Of a stretch of DNA of 64,000 nucleotides, positions 37,274-46,330 are shown piece by piece. The DNA is from Nocardia sp. NRRL S-836 (GTDB lineage: Bacteria > Actinomycetota > Actinomycetes > Mycobacteriales > Pseudonocardiaceae), in the NCBI RefSeq assembly GCF_001279525.1, contig NZ_LGDY01000036.1:1-64000 (forward strand), given 5' to 3'. A program made the position numbers and the translations under genes. How positions within the stretch are numbered: the first letter of the stretch is position 1; every line of letters begins with the position of its first letter. The notes beneath the pieces are model-generated. The model saw nothing but the letters and a program-made list of their open reading frames with translations, did not search any database and was not told the origin of the DNA.

Positions 37274-37869
37274 TCCGGGAAGGGCCTGCGGGAGGGGTAG
37301 CCGAGCAGCACCGGTTCGAGGCCGACGCGCTCGACCGGCGCGTCCGCGGCGACGGGACGGGCCTGGTCGCTCACCGGCACACCGGCCAGCACCGCCGCGA
37401 CCGCGGGCGCGTAGGGCGTGCCGAGCGGGATCAGGTTGCGGTGCAACAGCACCAGTGCCGGCCGGAAACGGGCGAGCAGCCGCCGCCCCGGCTCGCCGGT
37501 CAGTGCCGCGAACTCCAGCAGCACGGGCAGGTAGTCGGGCAGTTCACCATCGGTGAGCCGGAAACCGTGCCGCCGGTACTCCTCCTTCACCGCGGCCAGG
37601 GAGGCGCCGCGCCGACGGGTGTCGCCGTCGGTGTACCAGGTGAGGTGCAGGCAGCGGTCGGCCTTGGTGTCGAACACGTCGACGTAGTGGCGGGCGGCGT
37701 CAACGGGCGGGGTGCGTTCGAGGTGCTCCAGCAAACCGGCCAGCCCCTGGTCGGGAGCCTCGTCGAGGCACTGCCGCAGCAGGGGCAGCCGGTCGCGGAC
37801 GTCGTCGGGGTAGTGCAGGCAGTGCGACGCGATCTGGTGCCGCAGCCTGGTGTCGCTGTCGCCCTTCAC
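37270..37869 (-). CDS. narJ: Nitrate reductase molybdenum cofactor assembly chaperone
   Basis: 199 aa, GTG 37869 overlapping the narH stop (GTGA). NarJ/TorD-type helical chaperone: HCLHYPDDVRDRLPLL, AARHYVDVFDTKADRCLHLTWY, GDTRRRGASLAAVKEEYRR, ELPDYLPVLLEFAA. It binds apo-NarG and helps insert Mo-bisMGD before membrane assembly. Normal length. Confidence 0.95.
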   Translation of the reverse strand: MKGDSDTRLRHQIASHCLHYPDDVRDRLPLLRQCLDEAPDQGLAGLLEHLERTPPVDAARHYVDVFDTKADRCLHLTWYTDGDTRRRGASLAAVKEEYRRHGFRLTDGELPDYLPVLLEFAALTGEPGRRLLARFRPALVLLHRNLIPLGTPYAPAVAAVLAGVPVSDQARPVAADAPVERVGLEPVLLGYPSRRPFPE

Positions 37870-39404
37870 GACCGCTTCTCCCGCAGTGTGGGGAAGAGTC
37901 CGGCCGGGCGTTCCCCGTCGCGCCACACGAACAGGTCGGTCGTGCCCGGCCCGCCGTCCTCGTCGCCGCCGACGCTGCACGTGGTCGCGATGCCCTCCAG
38001 GTCGTGCGCCTGACCGGTGGCGGCGGTGGGGATGACGTACCGGTCGTCGTACTTGGCCAGCGCGAGCAGCCGGTACATCGCCTCCAGCGAGTCGGCGGTC
38101 ATGCCGACGCGACGCGGCCCGGCCGGGTCCGGCGGTTCGCCGAGGTTGACCGATCGCAGGTGCGACCGCATGGCGGCGAGCCTCCGCAGGGCCAGCCGCA
38201 CGGGTTCGGGATCGCCGGCGGTGAACAGCCCGGCCAGGTAGTCCAGCGGGATGCGCAGGGCGTCGATGGCGCCGAACAGGTTGTGGGTGTCCTCGCCGTC
38301 GAACCCGGTGCCGGCCAGCGCGTCCACGACCGGCGACAGCGGCGGCACGTACCAGACCATCGGCATGGTGCGGTACTCCGGGTGCAACGGCAGCGCGACG
38401 CGGTACTCCTTGATCAACGCGTGCACCGGCGACCGCTGGGCGGCGGTGATCCAGTCGTGCGGGATGCCGGCCCGCTCGGCGGCGCGCACGACGTCCGGGT
38501 CGCGGGGGTCGAGGAACACGTCGAGCTGTGCCTGGTAGAGCCGCTGCTCGTCGGGCGTGCTCGCGGCCGCCCCGACGCGGTCGGCGTCGTAGAGCAGGAC
38601 GCCGATGTAGCGCAGCCGGCCGACGCACGTCTCGGCGCACACCGTGGGCAGGCCCACCTCCAGCCGCGGGTAGCAGAAGGTGCACTTCTCCGCCTTGCCC
38701 GTGCGGTGGTTGAAGTAGACCTTCTTGTACGGGCAACCGGACACGCACATCCGCCAGCCGCGGCAGCGGTCCTGGTCGACCAGCACGATGCCGTCCTCGG
38801 CGCGCTTGTACATCGCGCCGGACGGGCAGGAAGCGACGCACGACGGGTTGAGGCAGTGCTCGCAGATGCGGGGCAGGTAGAACATGAACGTCTGCTCGTA
38901 CTCCAGTTTCATCTCCCGTCCGAGCTTCTCCGCGACGGGGTCGGCGAGCGCGTGCTCGGGAGCGCCGCCGAGGCTGTCCTCCCAGTTGGGGCCCCAGCGC
39001 ACGTCGACCGGCGCACCGGTGAGCGCCGACACCGGCCGGGCCACCGGGGTGTCGTCACCGAGCGGAGCGTCGGTGAGCGTGCGGTAGTCGTACGTCCAGG
39101 GCTCGTAGTAGTCGTCCAGCGCGGGCAGGTCGGGGTTGGCGAACAACGACAGCAGCCGCCGCACCCGGCCGCCCGCGGCGGGCACGAGCCGGCCGCGTCG
39201 CAGGGTCCAGCCGCCGCGCCACCGCTCCTGGTCCTCGTACCGCTTGGGGTAGCCGATGCCGGGCTTGGTCTCGACGTTGTTGAACCAGGCGTACTCGACG
39301 CCACCGCGGTTGGTCCACGTCTGCTTGCACGTGACCGAGCAGGTGTGGCAGCCGATGCACTTGTCGAGGTTCATCACCATGGCCAGCTGTGCCATGACCC
39401 GCAT
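37866..39404 (-). CDS. narH: Respiratory nitrate reductase beta subunit (iron-sulfur)
   Basis: 512 aa, ATG 39404 overlapping the narG stop (ATGA). Four Fe-S clusters can be traced: CIGCHTCSVTCK near the N-terminus, CEHCLNPSCVASCPSGAMYK, CRGWRMCVSGCPYKK (Trp replacing one Cys, the mark of the [3Fe-4S] cluster) and CTFCYPRLEVG/CAETCVG. It carries electrons from NarI to NarG on the cytoplasmic face. Typical length. Confidence 0.97.
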   Translation of the reverse strand: MRVMAQLAMVMNLDKCIGCHTCSVTCKQTWTNRGGVEYAWFNNVETKPGIGYPKRYEDQERWRGGWTLRRGRLVPAAGGRVRRLLSLFANPDLPALDDYYEPWTYDYRTLTDAPLGDDTPVARPVSALTGAPVDVRWGPNWEDSLGGAPEHALADPVAEKLGREMKLEYEQTFMFYLPRICEHCLNPSCVASCPSGAMYKRAEDGIVLVDQDRCRGWRMCVSGCPYKKVYFNHRTGKAEKCTFCYPRLEVGLPTVCAETCVGRLRYIGVLLYDADRVGAAASTPDEQRLYQAQLDVFLDPRDPDVVRAAERAGIPHDWITAAQRSPVHALIKEYRVALPLHPEYRTMPMVWYVPPLSPVVDALAGTGFDGEDTHNLFGAIDALRIPLDYLAGLFTAGDPEPVRLALRRLAAMRSHLRSVNLGEPPDPAGPRRVGMTADSLEAMYRLLALAKYDDRYVIPTAATGQAHDLEGIATTCSVGGDEDGGPGTTDLFVWRDGERPAGLFPTLREKRS

Positions 39405-42400
39405 CAGTACTCGACCTCCTGGCGGCGCCGGCGCAGCACGGTGACCTCGTCGCGCTGGTTGCCGGTGGGCCCGTAGTAGTTGAGGGCGAAGGAGAGCTGC
39501 CCGTACCCGCCGACCAGGTGGGTCGGCTTGATCTGCAGCCGGGTCAGGGAGTTGTGGATGCCGCCGCGCTTGCCGGTGGTCTCGCTGCGCGGCACGTTCA
39601 CCGTGCGTTCCTGGGCGTGGTACAGGAAGACCGTGCCGGTGGGCATCCGGTGCGAGACGATGGCGCGGCCGACCACCACGCCGTTGCGGTTGACGGCCTC
39701 CACCCAGTCGTTGTCGCGCACGCCGATGGCGGCCGCGTCGGCGGGACTGACCCAGAACGACGGCCCGCCGCGCGACAGCGTCTGCATGATGGGGTTGTCC
39801 TGGTACTCGGAGTGGATGGACCACTTCGAGTGCGGGGTGAGGTACCGGACGGTCACCTCGGGACCGTTGGGGCCCAGGCGGGGTTCACCGAACAGCCGGT
39901 GCAGGTCCAGCGGCGGCCGGTACACCGGCAGCTGCTCGCCGATCTCCGCGACCCAGTCGTGGTCGAGGAAGAAGTGCTGGCGCCCGGTGAGGGTGTGCCA
40001 CGGCTTGAGGCGCTCGACGTTGATGGTGAACGGCGCGTACCGCCGGCCGCCGGACTCGTCGCCGGACCACTCGGGGCTCGTCACCACCGGCGCCGGCCGG
40101 GAACGGGTGTCGGCGAACGTGACGCGGTGCGCGCGGTGGTGCTCGACCAACGGGCGCAGCGGCTTGCCGACGCGTTCCTCCAGCGCGCGGAACGCTTCGT
40201 CGGCGAGGCGGCCGTTGGTGGTGCCGGACAGCGCGAGGACGGCGTCGGCGGCCTTGCGGTCGGTGTCCAGCGCCGGTCGTCCCGCCGCCGGGCCGTCAGT
40301 GACGACGCCGTTGTGCTCGGCGAGCCAGGCGAGCTCGGGGGCGACCTCGGCGGTCCACCCCTTGGTGCTCACGCCGAGCTTGTCCACCAACGGTCCCAGC
40401 GCGGCGAGCTTCGCGGCGATCGCGGTGTAGTCGCGCTCGACGACGGTGAGCACGGGGAAGGTCCGGCCGGGTACCGGCTCGCCGTCGCCGTCGCGCCAGT
40501 CGCGCACCACGCCGCCGGGCTGAGCGGTCTCACCGGGTGTGTCGTGCTGCAACGCGGTGACGACGAGGTCCCGGCGGGTGCCGAGGTGCGTGGCGGCCAG
40601 TTCGCTCAGTTTCGCGGCGATGGCGTGGAAGGTGTCGAAGTCGGTGCGGGCCTGCCACGGCGGGTCGATGGCGGCGTTGAACGAGTGCACGAACGGGTGC
40701 ATGTCCGTGCTGGACAGGTCGTGCTTCTCGTACCAGGTCGCCGCCGGCAGCGTCACGTCGGCGAACAGGGTCGTGCTGGTCATGCGGAAGTCCAGCGCCA
40801 GCAACAGGTCCAGCTTCCCCTCCGGCGCCTCGTCGCGCCAGCGCACCGAGCGCGGCCGTTCGCCGGGCGGAGTCTCGCTCGCACGCGGGTTGCCGTCGGC
40901 GCCGAGCAGGTGCCGCAGGAAGTACTCGTTGCCCTTGGCCGACGAGCCCAGCAGGTTGGCCCGCCACACGGTCAGCACCCGCGGCCAGTTCTCCGGTGCG
41001 TCCGGGTCCTCGCACGCGAAGCCGAGCGCGCCCGACCGCACCTGGTCGAGCACGTGTGCCACCGGGTCGCGGCCGGCCGCCGCCGCCTCGTCGGTGAGGT
41101 CGAGCGGGTTGCGGTCGAACGTGGGGTAGGACGGCATCCAGCCCAGCCGCGCCGACTGGGCCAGGCAGTCGGCGACGGTGCGGCCCGCCAGCGATCCGGC
41201 CGAGCCGGGCCAGGTCAGCGTGTCGGTGGTGAGCCGGTCGTAGCGCCACTGGCCGGTGTGCGTGTACCAGTAGGCGGTCCCGATCATCTGACGCGGCGGG
41301 CGGTGCCAGTCCAGCGCGCCGGCCAGCGTCGCCCAGCCGGTGAGCGGACGGACCTTCTCCTGACCGACGTAGTGCGCCCACCCGCCGCCGTTGCGGCCCT
41401 GGCACCCGGTGATCAGCAGCAGCGTGAGGAACGACCGGTACACGAGGTCGGAGTGGAACCAGTGGTTGGTGCCCGCGCCCATGACGATCATGCAGCGCCC
41501 GCTGGACCGCATGGCGGTGTCGGCGAACTCGCGGGCTATGCGCGTCGTCCGCGCCGCGTCCACCCCGGTCAGCCGCTCGGCCCAGGCAGGGGTGCCGGGC
41601 GAGTCGGCGTCGTCGTACCCGGCCGGCCACTGACCGGGCAGGCCGGGCCGCGCCACGCCGTACTGGGCCAGCAGGAGGTCGAACACCGTGGTGACGAGCC
41701 GGCCGCCCACCCGGCGCACGGGCACGCCGCGCACCACCGCGTCGGCCCGGCCGTCCGGCGCGTCGAACCGGGGCAGCAGCACCTCGGCCGTTCCCTGTCC
41801 GTCGTGGACGGTCAGCTCGGGGGTCACGGCACCGAGGTCGAGGTTCCAGCGGCCGGGCTCGTCGGCCCAGCGGAAGCCCAGGGAACCGTTGGGCACCACG
41901 GGTTCCCCGGTGACGCGGTCCAGCAGGACGGTCTTCCACTCCGCGCCCGGTCCGGTGGCGCCGAGGTCGGCGGCGGTGAGGAACTTGCCCGGCACCAGGC
42001 CGCCGGCCCGTTCGGTCAGCGTGACCAGGAAGGGCAGGTCGGTGAACCGTCGGGCGTAGTCGCTGAAGAACGGCACGTCCTGGTCCACGAAGAACTCCCG
42101 CAGCACCACGTGGCCCATCGCGATCGCCAGCGCCGCGTCGGTGCCGGGGTGCGGGGCGAGCCACTCGTCGGCGAACTTCGTCGCGTCGGAGTAGTCCGGC
42201 GAGCACACCACGACCTTCTGCCCCCGGTACCGCGCCTCGGTCATGAAGTGCGCGTCCGGCGTCCGGGTCACCGGGACGTTGGAGCCCCACAGCATCAAGT
42301 AGGCGGCGTCCCACCAGTCGGCCGACTCGGGCACGTCGGTCTGGTCGCCGAACACCTGCGGCGACGCGGGCGGCAGGTCGGCGTACCAGTCGTAGAAGGA

Positions 42401-43081
42401 CAGCATCGGGGCGCCGATCAGCGCCATGAACCGCGAGCCCACCGCGTGCGAGACCATGGACATGGCCGGGATCGGCGAGAACCCGGCGATCCGGTCGGGG
42501 CCGTGGCGGGCGATGGTGTGCACGTGGGCCGCGGCGACCATCTCCACCGCCTCGTCCCAGGACACGCGGACGAGGCCGCCCTTGCCGCGGGCCCGCTGGT
42601 AGACGCGGCGTTTGAGCGGGTCGTCCACAATGGACGCCCACGCCGTGACGGGGTCCTCGTGGACGCGGCGCGCCTCGCGGTACATCTCCACCAGCACGCC
42701 ACGGGCGTATGGGTAGCGCACGCGCAACGGCGAGTACGTGTACCAGGAGAACGAGGCGCCGCGCGGACAGCCGCGCGGCTCGTACTCGGGCCGGTCGGGA
42801 CCGGTGGACGGGTAGTCGACGTCCTGGGTCTCCCAGGTGATGATGCCGTCCTTGACGTAGACGTTCCACCGGCAGGAGCCCGTGCAGTTGACGCCGTGCG
42901 TGGACGGGACGACCTTGTCGTGACTCCACCGGTCGCGGTAGAACGCGTCGCCCTCACGACCACCGCGGTGGAAGGCGGCGCGGCCGTCGGCGGACACCTC
43001 GCCCGCGCTGAGGAAGCGGCCGGCCGACAGCACGAGCTCGCGCGGAGACGCAGGGACGGTGCGGTGGAATGCCGCGCACAT
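39404..43081 (-). CDS. narG: Respiratory nitrate reductase alpha subunit (molybdopterin)
   Basis: 1225 aa, ATG 43081 with GAAAGGA upstream. The N-terminal FS0 cluster site is THGVNCTGSCRWNVYVKDG, with the His ligand of NarG. The Mo ligand Asp231 lies in SFYDWYADLPPASPQVFGDQTD. Further conserved blocks are MGAGTNHWFHSDL, CQGRNGGGWAHYVGQEK and the C-terminal molybdopterin-binding part (RYLTPHSKWSIHSEYQDN). This is the catalytic subunit reducing nitrate to nitrite with menaquinol, membrane-anchored and facing the cytoplasm. First gene of the tight narGHJI-HPP operon. Confidence 0.98.
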   Translation of the reverse strand: MCAAFHRTVPASPRELVLSAGRFLSAGEVSADGRAAFHRGGREGDAFYRDRWSHDKVVPSTHGVNCTGSCRWNVYVKDGIITWETQDVDYPSTGPDRPEYEPRGCPRGASFSWYTYSPLRVRYPYARGVLVEMYREARRVHEDPVTAWASIVDDPLKRRVYQRARGKGGLVRVSWDEAVEMVAAAHVHTIARHGPDRIAGFSPIPAMSMVSHAVGSRFMALIGAPMLSFYDWYADLPPASPQVFGDQTDVPESADWWDAAYLMLWGSNVPVTRTPDAHFMTEARYRGQKVVVCSPDYSDATKFADEWLAPHPGTDAALAIAMGHVVLREFFVDQDVPFFSDYARRFTDLPFLVTLTERAGGLVPGKFLTAADLGATGPGAEWKTVLLDRVTGEPVVPNGSLGFRWADEPGRWNLDLGAVTPELTVHDGQGTAEVLLPRFDAPDGRADAVVRGVPVRRVGGRLVTTVFDLLLAQYGVARPGLPGQWPAGYDDADSPGTPAWAERLTGVDAARTTRIAREFADTAMRSSGRCMIVMGAGTNHWFHSDLVYRSFLTLLLITGCQGRNGGGWAHYVGQEKVRPLTGWATLAGALDWHRPPRQMIGTAYWYTHTGQWRYDRLTTDTLTWPGSAGSLAGRTVADCLAQSARLGWMPSYPTFDRNPLDLTDEAAAAGRDPVAHVLDQVRSGALGFACEDPDAPENWPRVLTVWRANLLGSSAKGNEYFLRHLLGADGNPRASETPPGERPRSVRWRDEAPEGKLDLLLALDFRMTSTTLFADVTLPAATWYEKHDLSSTDMHPFVHSFNAAIDPPWQARTDFDTFHAIAAKLSELAATHLGTRRDLVVTALQHDTPGETAQPGGVVRDWRDGDGEPVPGRTFPVLTVVERDYTAIAAKLAALGPLVDKLGVSTKGWTAEVAPELAWLAEHNGVVTDGPAAGRPALDTDRKAADAVLALSGTTNGRLADEAFRALEERVGKPLRPLVEHHRAHRVTFADTRSRPAPVVTSPEWSGDESGGRRYAPFTINVERLKPWHTLTGRQHFFLDHDWVAEIGEQLPVYRPPLDLHRLFGEPRLGPNGPEVTVRYLTPHSKWSIHSEYQDNPIMQTLSRGGPSFWVSPADAAAIGVRDNDWVEAVNRNGVVVGRAIVSHRMPTGTVFLYHAQERTVNVPRSETTGKRGGIHNSLTRLQIKPTHLVGGYGQLSFALNYYGPTGNQRDEVTVLRRRRQEVEY

Positions 43082-43165
43082 GGCTGCCGTCCTTTCTCAA
43101 CGGTGCAGCTTCAATAGGCGGATAATTTGCATGTAACTCTTCCCAATGCATCTGCGAAAGTACGA

Positions 43166-43181
43166 TGTGACGCAGATCACG
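43166..43181. promoter_or_regulatory. Crp/Fnr-like operator in the nar promoter
   Basis: TGTGACGCAGATCACG has perfect GTGA-N6-TCAC half sites (43167-43180). It lies about 85 nt upstream of narG and 135 nt upstream of the divergent gene at 43316. A Crp/Fnr-family regulator would fit anaerobic or energy control of nitrate respiration. Confidence 0.5.
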
Positions 43182-43315
43182 CCACTTTGTTTCTGCTTTA
43201 GGTTATTTTTGCTATTCCATTTGAACTGTGCCGGAAGAACCGATTCACTCGAATTGGCGACGCGACAGGTGCAACCGAGCGGATTATGGTGGGGTTGGTG
43301 CAAAGGGGGTCGGTC

Positions 43316-43816
43316 ATGGGCGCCACATGCCTGCACGTCCGGGCGGCTGTCTGGGGCAGCGCGGACAACCGCATCGCGGTCCTGCTGGTGGAAATCGGTG
43401 GAGCGGATGACGAGGTGCTGCTCACCGCGCTCACCGCGCAGGGACTGAAGGTGATCACCGAGCTGGACCGGCTCGCACTGCCGGTGGCCGGCGCCTGGCG
43501 CGTTCGCGCTGGTGAGGACGCCCGAATCACGCTGACGTTCGCGCGGCGGACGGTGCTGCTCGACGCACCGGTGGAGCTGCCCGGTGTGTGGCGGTGGGCG
43601 GCCCGCCGCAGAGGGGCTGTCCTGCTGCTGGTCGGCGCGGATCTGGATCTCGCCGATCCAGACCCGGGACGCCGCCGGGACCGGCTGGCCGCCATCGCCG
43701 CCCGCGGCGCGCTCCTGGGTGCCGCAGTCTCTTTCGAGAGCGGAACCGCGAAGATGAGTACCGGGCTGCGCGAAGCCCGTCGAAAGATGACGTCTCGCGG
43801 TGTGAACGCAAGGTGA
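43316..43816 (+). CDS. Hypothetical protein divergent from narG
   Basis: 166 aa from ATG 43316, with AAAGGGGG at about 43302-43309. Predicted soluble alpha/beta protein (AVLLVEIGGADDEVLLTALTAQG, then GAVLLLVGADLDLADPDPG) with a basic C-terminus. I do not recognise the family. It shares the promoter region and Crp/Fnr-like site with narG, so co-regulation is possible. Confidence 0.7.
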   Translation: MGATCLHVRAAVWGSADNRIAVLLVEIGGADDEVLLTALTAQGLKVITELDRLALPVAGAWRVRAGEDARITLTFARRTVLLDAPVELPGVWRWAARRRGAVLLLVGADLDLADPDPGRRRDRLAAIAARGALLGAAVSFESGTAKMSTGLREARRKMTSRGVNAR

Positions 43817-43998
43817 ACTGCGCCTGAATTGTGTCCCGTCATTTGCCGTGCGGCGTGCTGGCCGACATTTCTGCTCCCATGTCAGTCGCGCACCGTGATA
43901 TGACCGCCCCGATGGTGCGGGAGTTGATCCGAATGAGCGAACCCGATCGGGAACGACGCCGGGTGTCCATGTCGGCGGTCGACTCTGCGCGACCGAAA

Positions 43999-44046
43999 CC
44001 GCGTCGTCGCTGAACCGCTCGAAGTAGCGGCTCAGCGACGACGCGG
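43999..44046. terminator. Very strong bidirectional hairpin
   Basis: A 21-bp stem with one mismatch (43999-44019 with 44026-44046) and a 6-nt loop CGAAGT. It sits directly after the M50 metallopeptidase gene (- strand) and 180 nt after the + strand hypothetical gene. There is no U-tract on either strand. The spacer 43817-43998 shows no convincing gene. Confidence 0.75.
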
Positions 44047-44056
44047 AGATCTCCGC

Positions 44057-46330
44057 CTATCTGTTCGAAGCGGGGGAGGGGACCGCGCTGGGAGGTGACG
44101 TGACCGTGGTCGTCGGCTCCGCGGACGACGGTGGCGTGGTCGTCACGCTGCTGGTCGATGGCGTGGTCGTCGTGGGTGCGTCGGACGAGGTGGTCGGACG
44201 GGGACTGCCCGTCGACGTGGCGCTGGGCGGTGGTGTGGTGGCCGGCGCGGTACCGGGCAGGGGGACGCCTTCCTGCCGGAGCACGTCGAGGATGCGGGAC
44301 TTGGCATTCTCCAAGGCCTGTTGGATCTGCTGCGCGGTCATGCTCGGCACGTCTGCGGCCAGGCGGGACAGCTCGGCCCACACCGCTTCGAGCCGGGCTT
44401 TCGCCTGGGGGCTCAGATCTTCGGGAAGGCTGACGACCAGTTGTGAGGCCAGCGCGTACGTCACGCACTCGACACACGAGTGGTTGACGGCGACGGCGAT
44501 GTTCTGCGGTACCACCACGTTCGCCTGGCCCACCACGAGGAGCACCTGGAAAGCGACCGCCACCGTCGTGCAGCCGCGGCACGAGGCCAGCGCGTATGCC
44601 TCGTTCCTGTTGTCCACCACGCCATCGGTCTCCCACACCAGGGCGAAGGACACCCTGTAGCGGACCGCGCCGTCGGTCGTGTTGACGGCCAGGACCTGGT
44701 TGTCACCCGGACGTGGGGGTTCCGGTCGGTCGAACGGGAAGACCCACGTCGGGGCGCCCGGCGAGACCGGCTCCAGGACCATCGCCAGGAGCGGCTTGTC
44801 CCTGCTGGGCAACGGTTTGCCGGCGGGCCACACGGTCTGGACGGACACCGGTTGCGCCGGTGTGGCAGGACCCGGACCCGACGCGGCGGCGGGCGCGACG
44901 TCGCCGACGGTGCCGCGCTCGCCGGGACTGATCGGCCGGTACCGGTCGGGTTGCGGCCACCACGCCCACGCCAGGCCCGCGAGCACAGCGATCGCGCACA
45001 GCACCACGAGCGCGCGCCGGCCGGGCTTGCCCTCGGTGGAGCGCCGGGCGCGGGTGACCAGCCGACCCGTGAGCCGGGCCAGCAGCAGGCCGGTGCCGAG
45101 CACGGGCAGCGCGATGGCGGCCACCCCGAGCACCCGCACCAGCACCAGCGCGAGGTCGCCCTCGCCCAGCGCCGAGTGCGCCGACCGCCACTGCTCACCG
45201 GCGCTGTGCCAGGCTGTCCCCGCCACTCGCGGGAACGCCAGCACCATCAGGACCGTGCTCGCCAGCAGGACCGGCACGACGACGAGCACCCACGTCGTCA
45301 CGACCGCCCGCGCCCACGGCTTGAGGACCTTCGACTCCGGCTTGCCCCAGCGGTGCGGCAACAGGCCCAGCAGCGTGGGCTTGATGTGGTGGAACAGGTC
45401 GGGGACGCCGGTCAGGTCGGCGAGCACGTGGTAGCCGTCGTAGCGCACCGTGGGCGCGAGCTGGCGCACCATCTGGAGGATCTGCGTGGCGATCACCAGC
45501 AGCAGCGCGTCCCAGCCGGTCAGCCACCAGACACCGTGGACGGCGACCGCGACGAGCGCGTTGAAGTACAGCCCGCCCAGGTCGGTGCGCAGCCGGCCGG
45601 CCCGGCCGAGCCGGTAGCTGTCGGTGACGTCGGTGTAGAAGGCGGGCCACAGCAGGTAGAGGCCGAAACCCATCGCGCCGGGGGTCGCGCCGCCGTACCG
45701 CGCGGCGGCCGCGTGGCCGAACTCGTGGAAGCCCGCCGAGAGCACCGTCACCCCGAAGACGAGCAGCAGCAGGGCGGGTTGGTAGAACGCCTGGTGCGTG
45801 GCGCCGGCCAGGCCCTTGACGAACAGCACCCAGAACGACACCGCCGCGAACGCCACCAGCACCGGGGCCACCACGAGCGGGTGGAACAGCCGTGCGAACG
45901 GCGCGGTGACCCGCCGGGTGACGCCGGGCTCGCTGATCACGCGGCGCAGGCGCAGGCCGAGCAGCGGCTCGGCCTTGCGGTGCGTGGGTTGGGAGCCGTC
46001 GGGGAGCTCGAGCACGCCGAGCGGGCGAAGCTTGGTCTCCAGCAGGGCGCGCACGTCCTCCGCGGTGACCGAGCGGCCGATGGCCGGCCCGACGGCGGCG
46101 GCGATCGCCGCGTGGTCAGAGCGCCCGTCCACGGCTTCGAGAACCCGGTACAGCAGCGGGGTGAGCTGGAGGACCTGGCCGTCGGCGCGGCGGACCAGGG
46201 CCGGTGGGCGGCGGTAGCCGGAGCCGCGCATCTCGCCGATCAGCTCGACGTCGCGCGCCCGGCGCGGCGGGGTCGTGGTGAGCACGTCCGCGCCGGCCGG
46301 GTGTGGTGAGGCGTTCACGGGATCGCTCAC
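44057..46330 (-). CDS. Multi-pass M50 metallopeptidase with PqqD-like N-terminus
   Basis: 757 aa, GTG 46330 overlapping the stop of the upstream gene (GTGA). Residues about 45-110 look like a PqqD/RRE-type winged helix (LTPLLYRVLEAVDGRSD, VRALLETKLRPLGVL). Membrane helices follow at about 151-171, 184-200, 252-290 and 343-366, with more to about 470. The zinc site is HEFGH (202-206) and the distal Asp is in YDGYH (about 297-301), as in site-2-protease/YydH-like peptidases. After the last helices comes an extracytoplasmic domain with two CxxC pairs (CRGC about 580, CVEC about 615) and a Thr/Pro/Ser-rich tail. Related M50 proteins process or export modified peptides. The coupled upstream protein is the natural substrate candidate. 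Confidence 0.88.
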   Translation of the reverse strand: MSDPVNASPHPAGADVLTTTPPRRARDVELIGEMRGSGYRRPPALVRRADGQVLQLTPLLYRVLEAVDGRSDHAAIAAAVGPAIGRSVTAEDVRALLETKLRPLGVLELPDGSQPTHRKAEPLLGLRLRRVISEPGVTRRVTAPFARLFHPLVVAPVLVAFAAVSFWVLFVKGLAGATHQAFYQPALLLLVFGVTVLSAGFHEFGHAAAARYGGATPGAMGFGLYLLWPAFYTDVTDSYRLGRAGRLRTDLGGLYFNALVAVAVHGVWWLTGWDALLLVIATQILQMVRQLAPTVRYDGYHVLADLTGVPDLFHHIKPTLLGLLPHRWGKPESKVLKPWARAVVTTWVLVVVPVLLASTVLMVLAFPRVAGTAWHSAGEQWRSAHSALGEGDLALVLVRVLGVAAIALPVLGTGLLLARLTGRLVTRARRSTEGKPGRRALVVLCAIAVLAGLAWAWWPQPDRYRPISPGERGTVGDVAPAAASGPGPATPAQPVSVQTVWPAGKPLPSRDKPLLAMVLEPVSPGAPTWVFPFDRPEPPRPGDNQVLAVNTTDGAVRYRVSFALVWETDGVVDNRNEAYALASCRGCTTVAVAFQVLLVVGQANVVVPQNIAVAVNHSCVECVTYALASQLVVSLPEDLSPQAKARLEAVWAELSRLAADVPSMTAQQIQQALENAKSRILDVLRQEGVPLPGTAPATTPPPSATSTGSPRPTTSSDAPTTTTPSTSSVTTTPPSSAEPTTTVTSPPSAVPSPASNR

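Noticed and set aside
43831..44013. Short + strand ORF of 60 codons between the hypothetical gene and the hairpin.
   Set aside because: No ribosome site, low-complexity Arg-rich end and no recognisable pattern.
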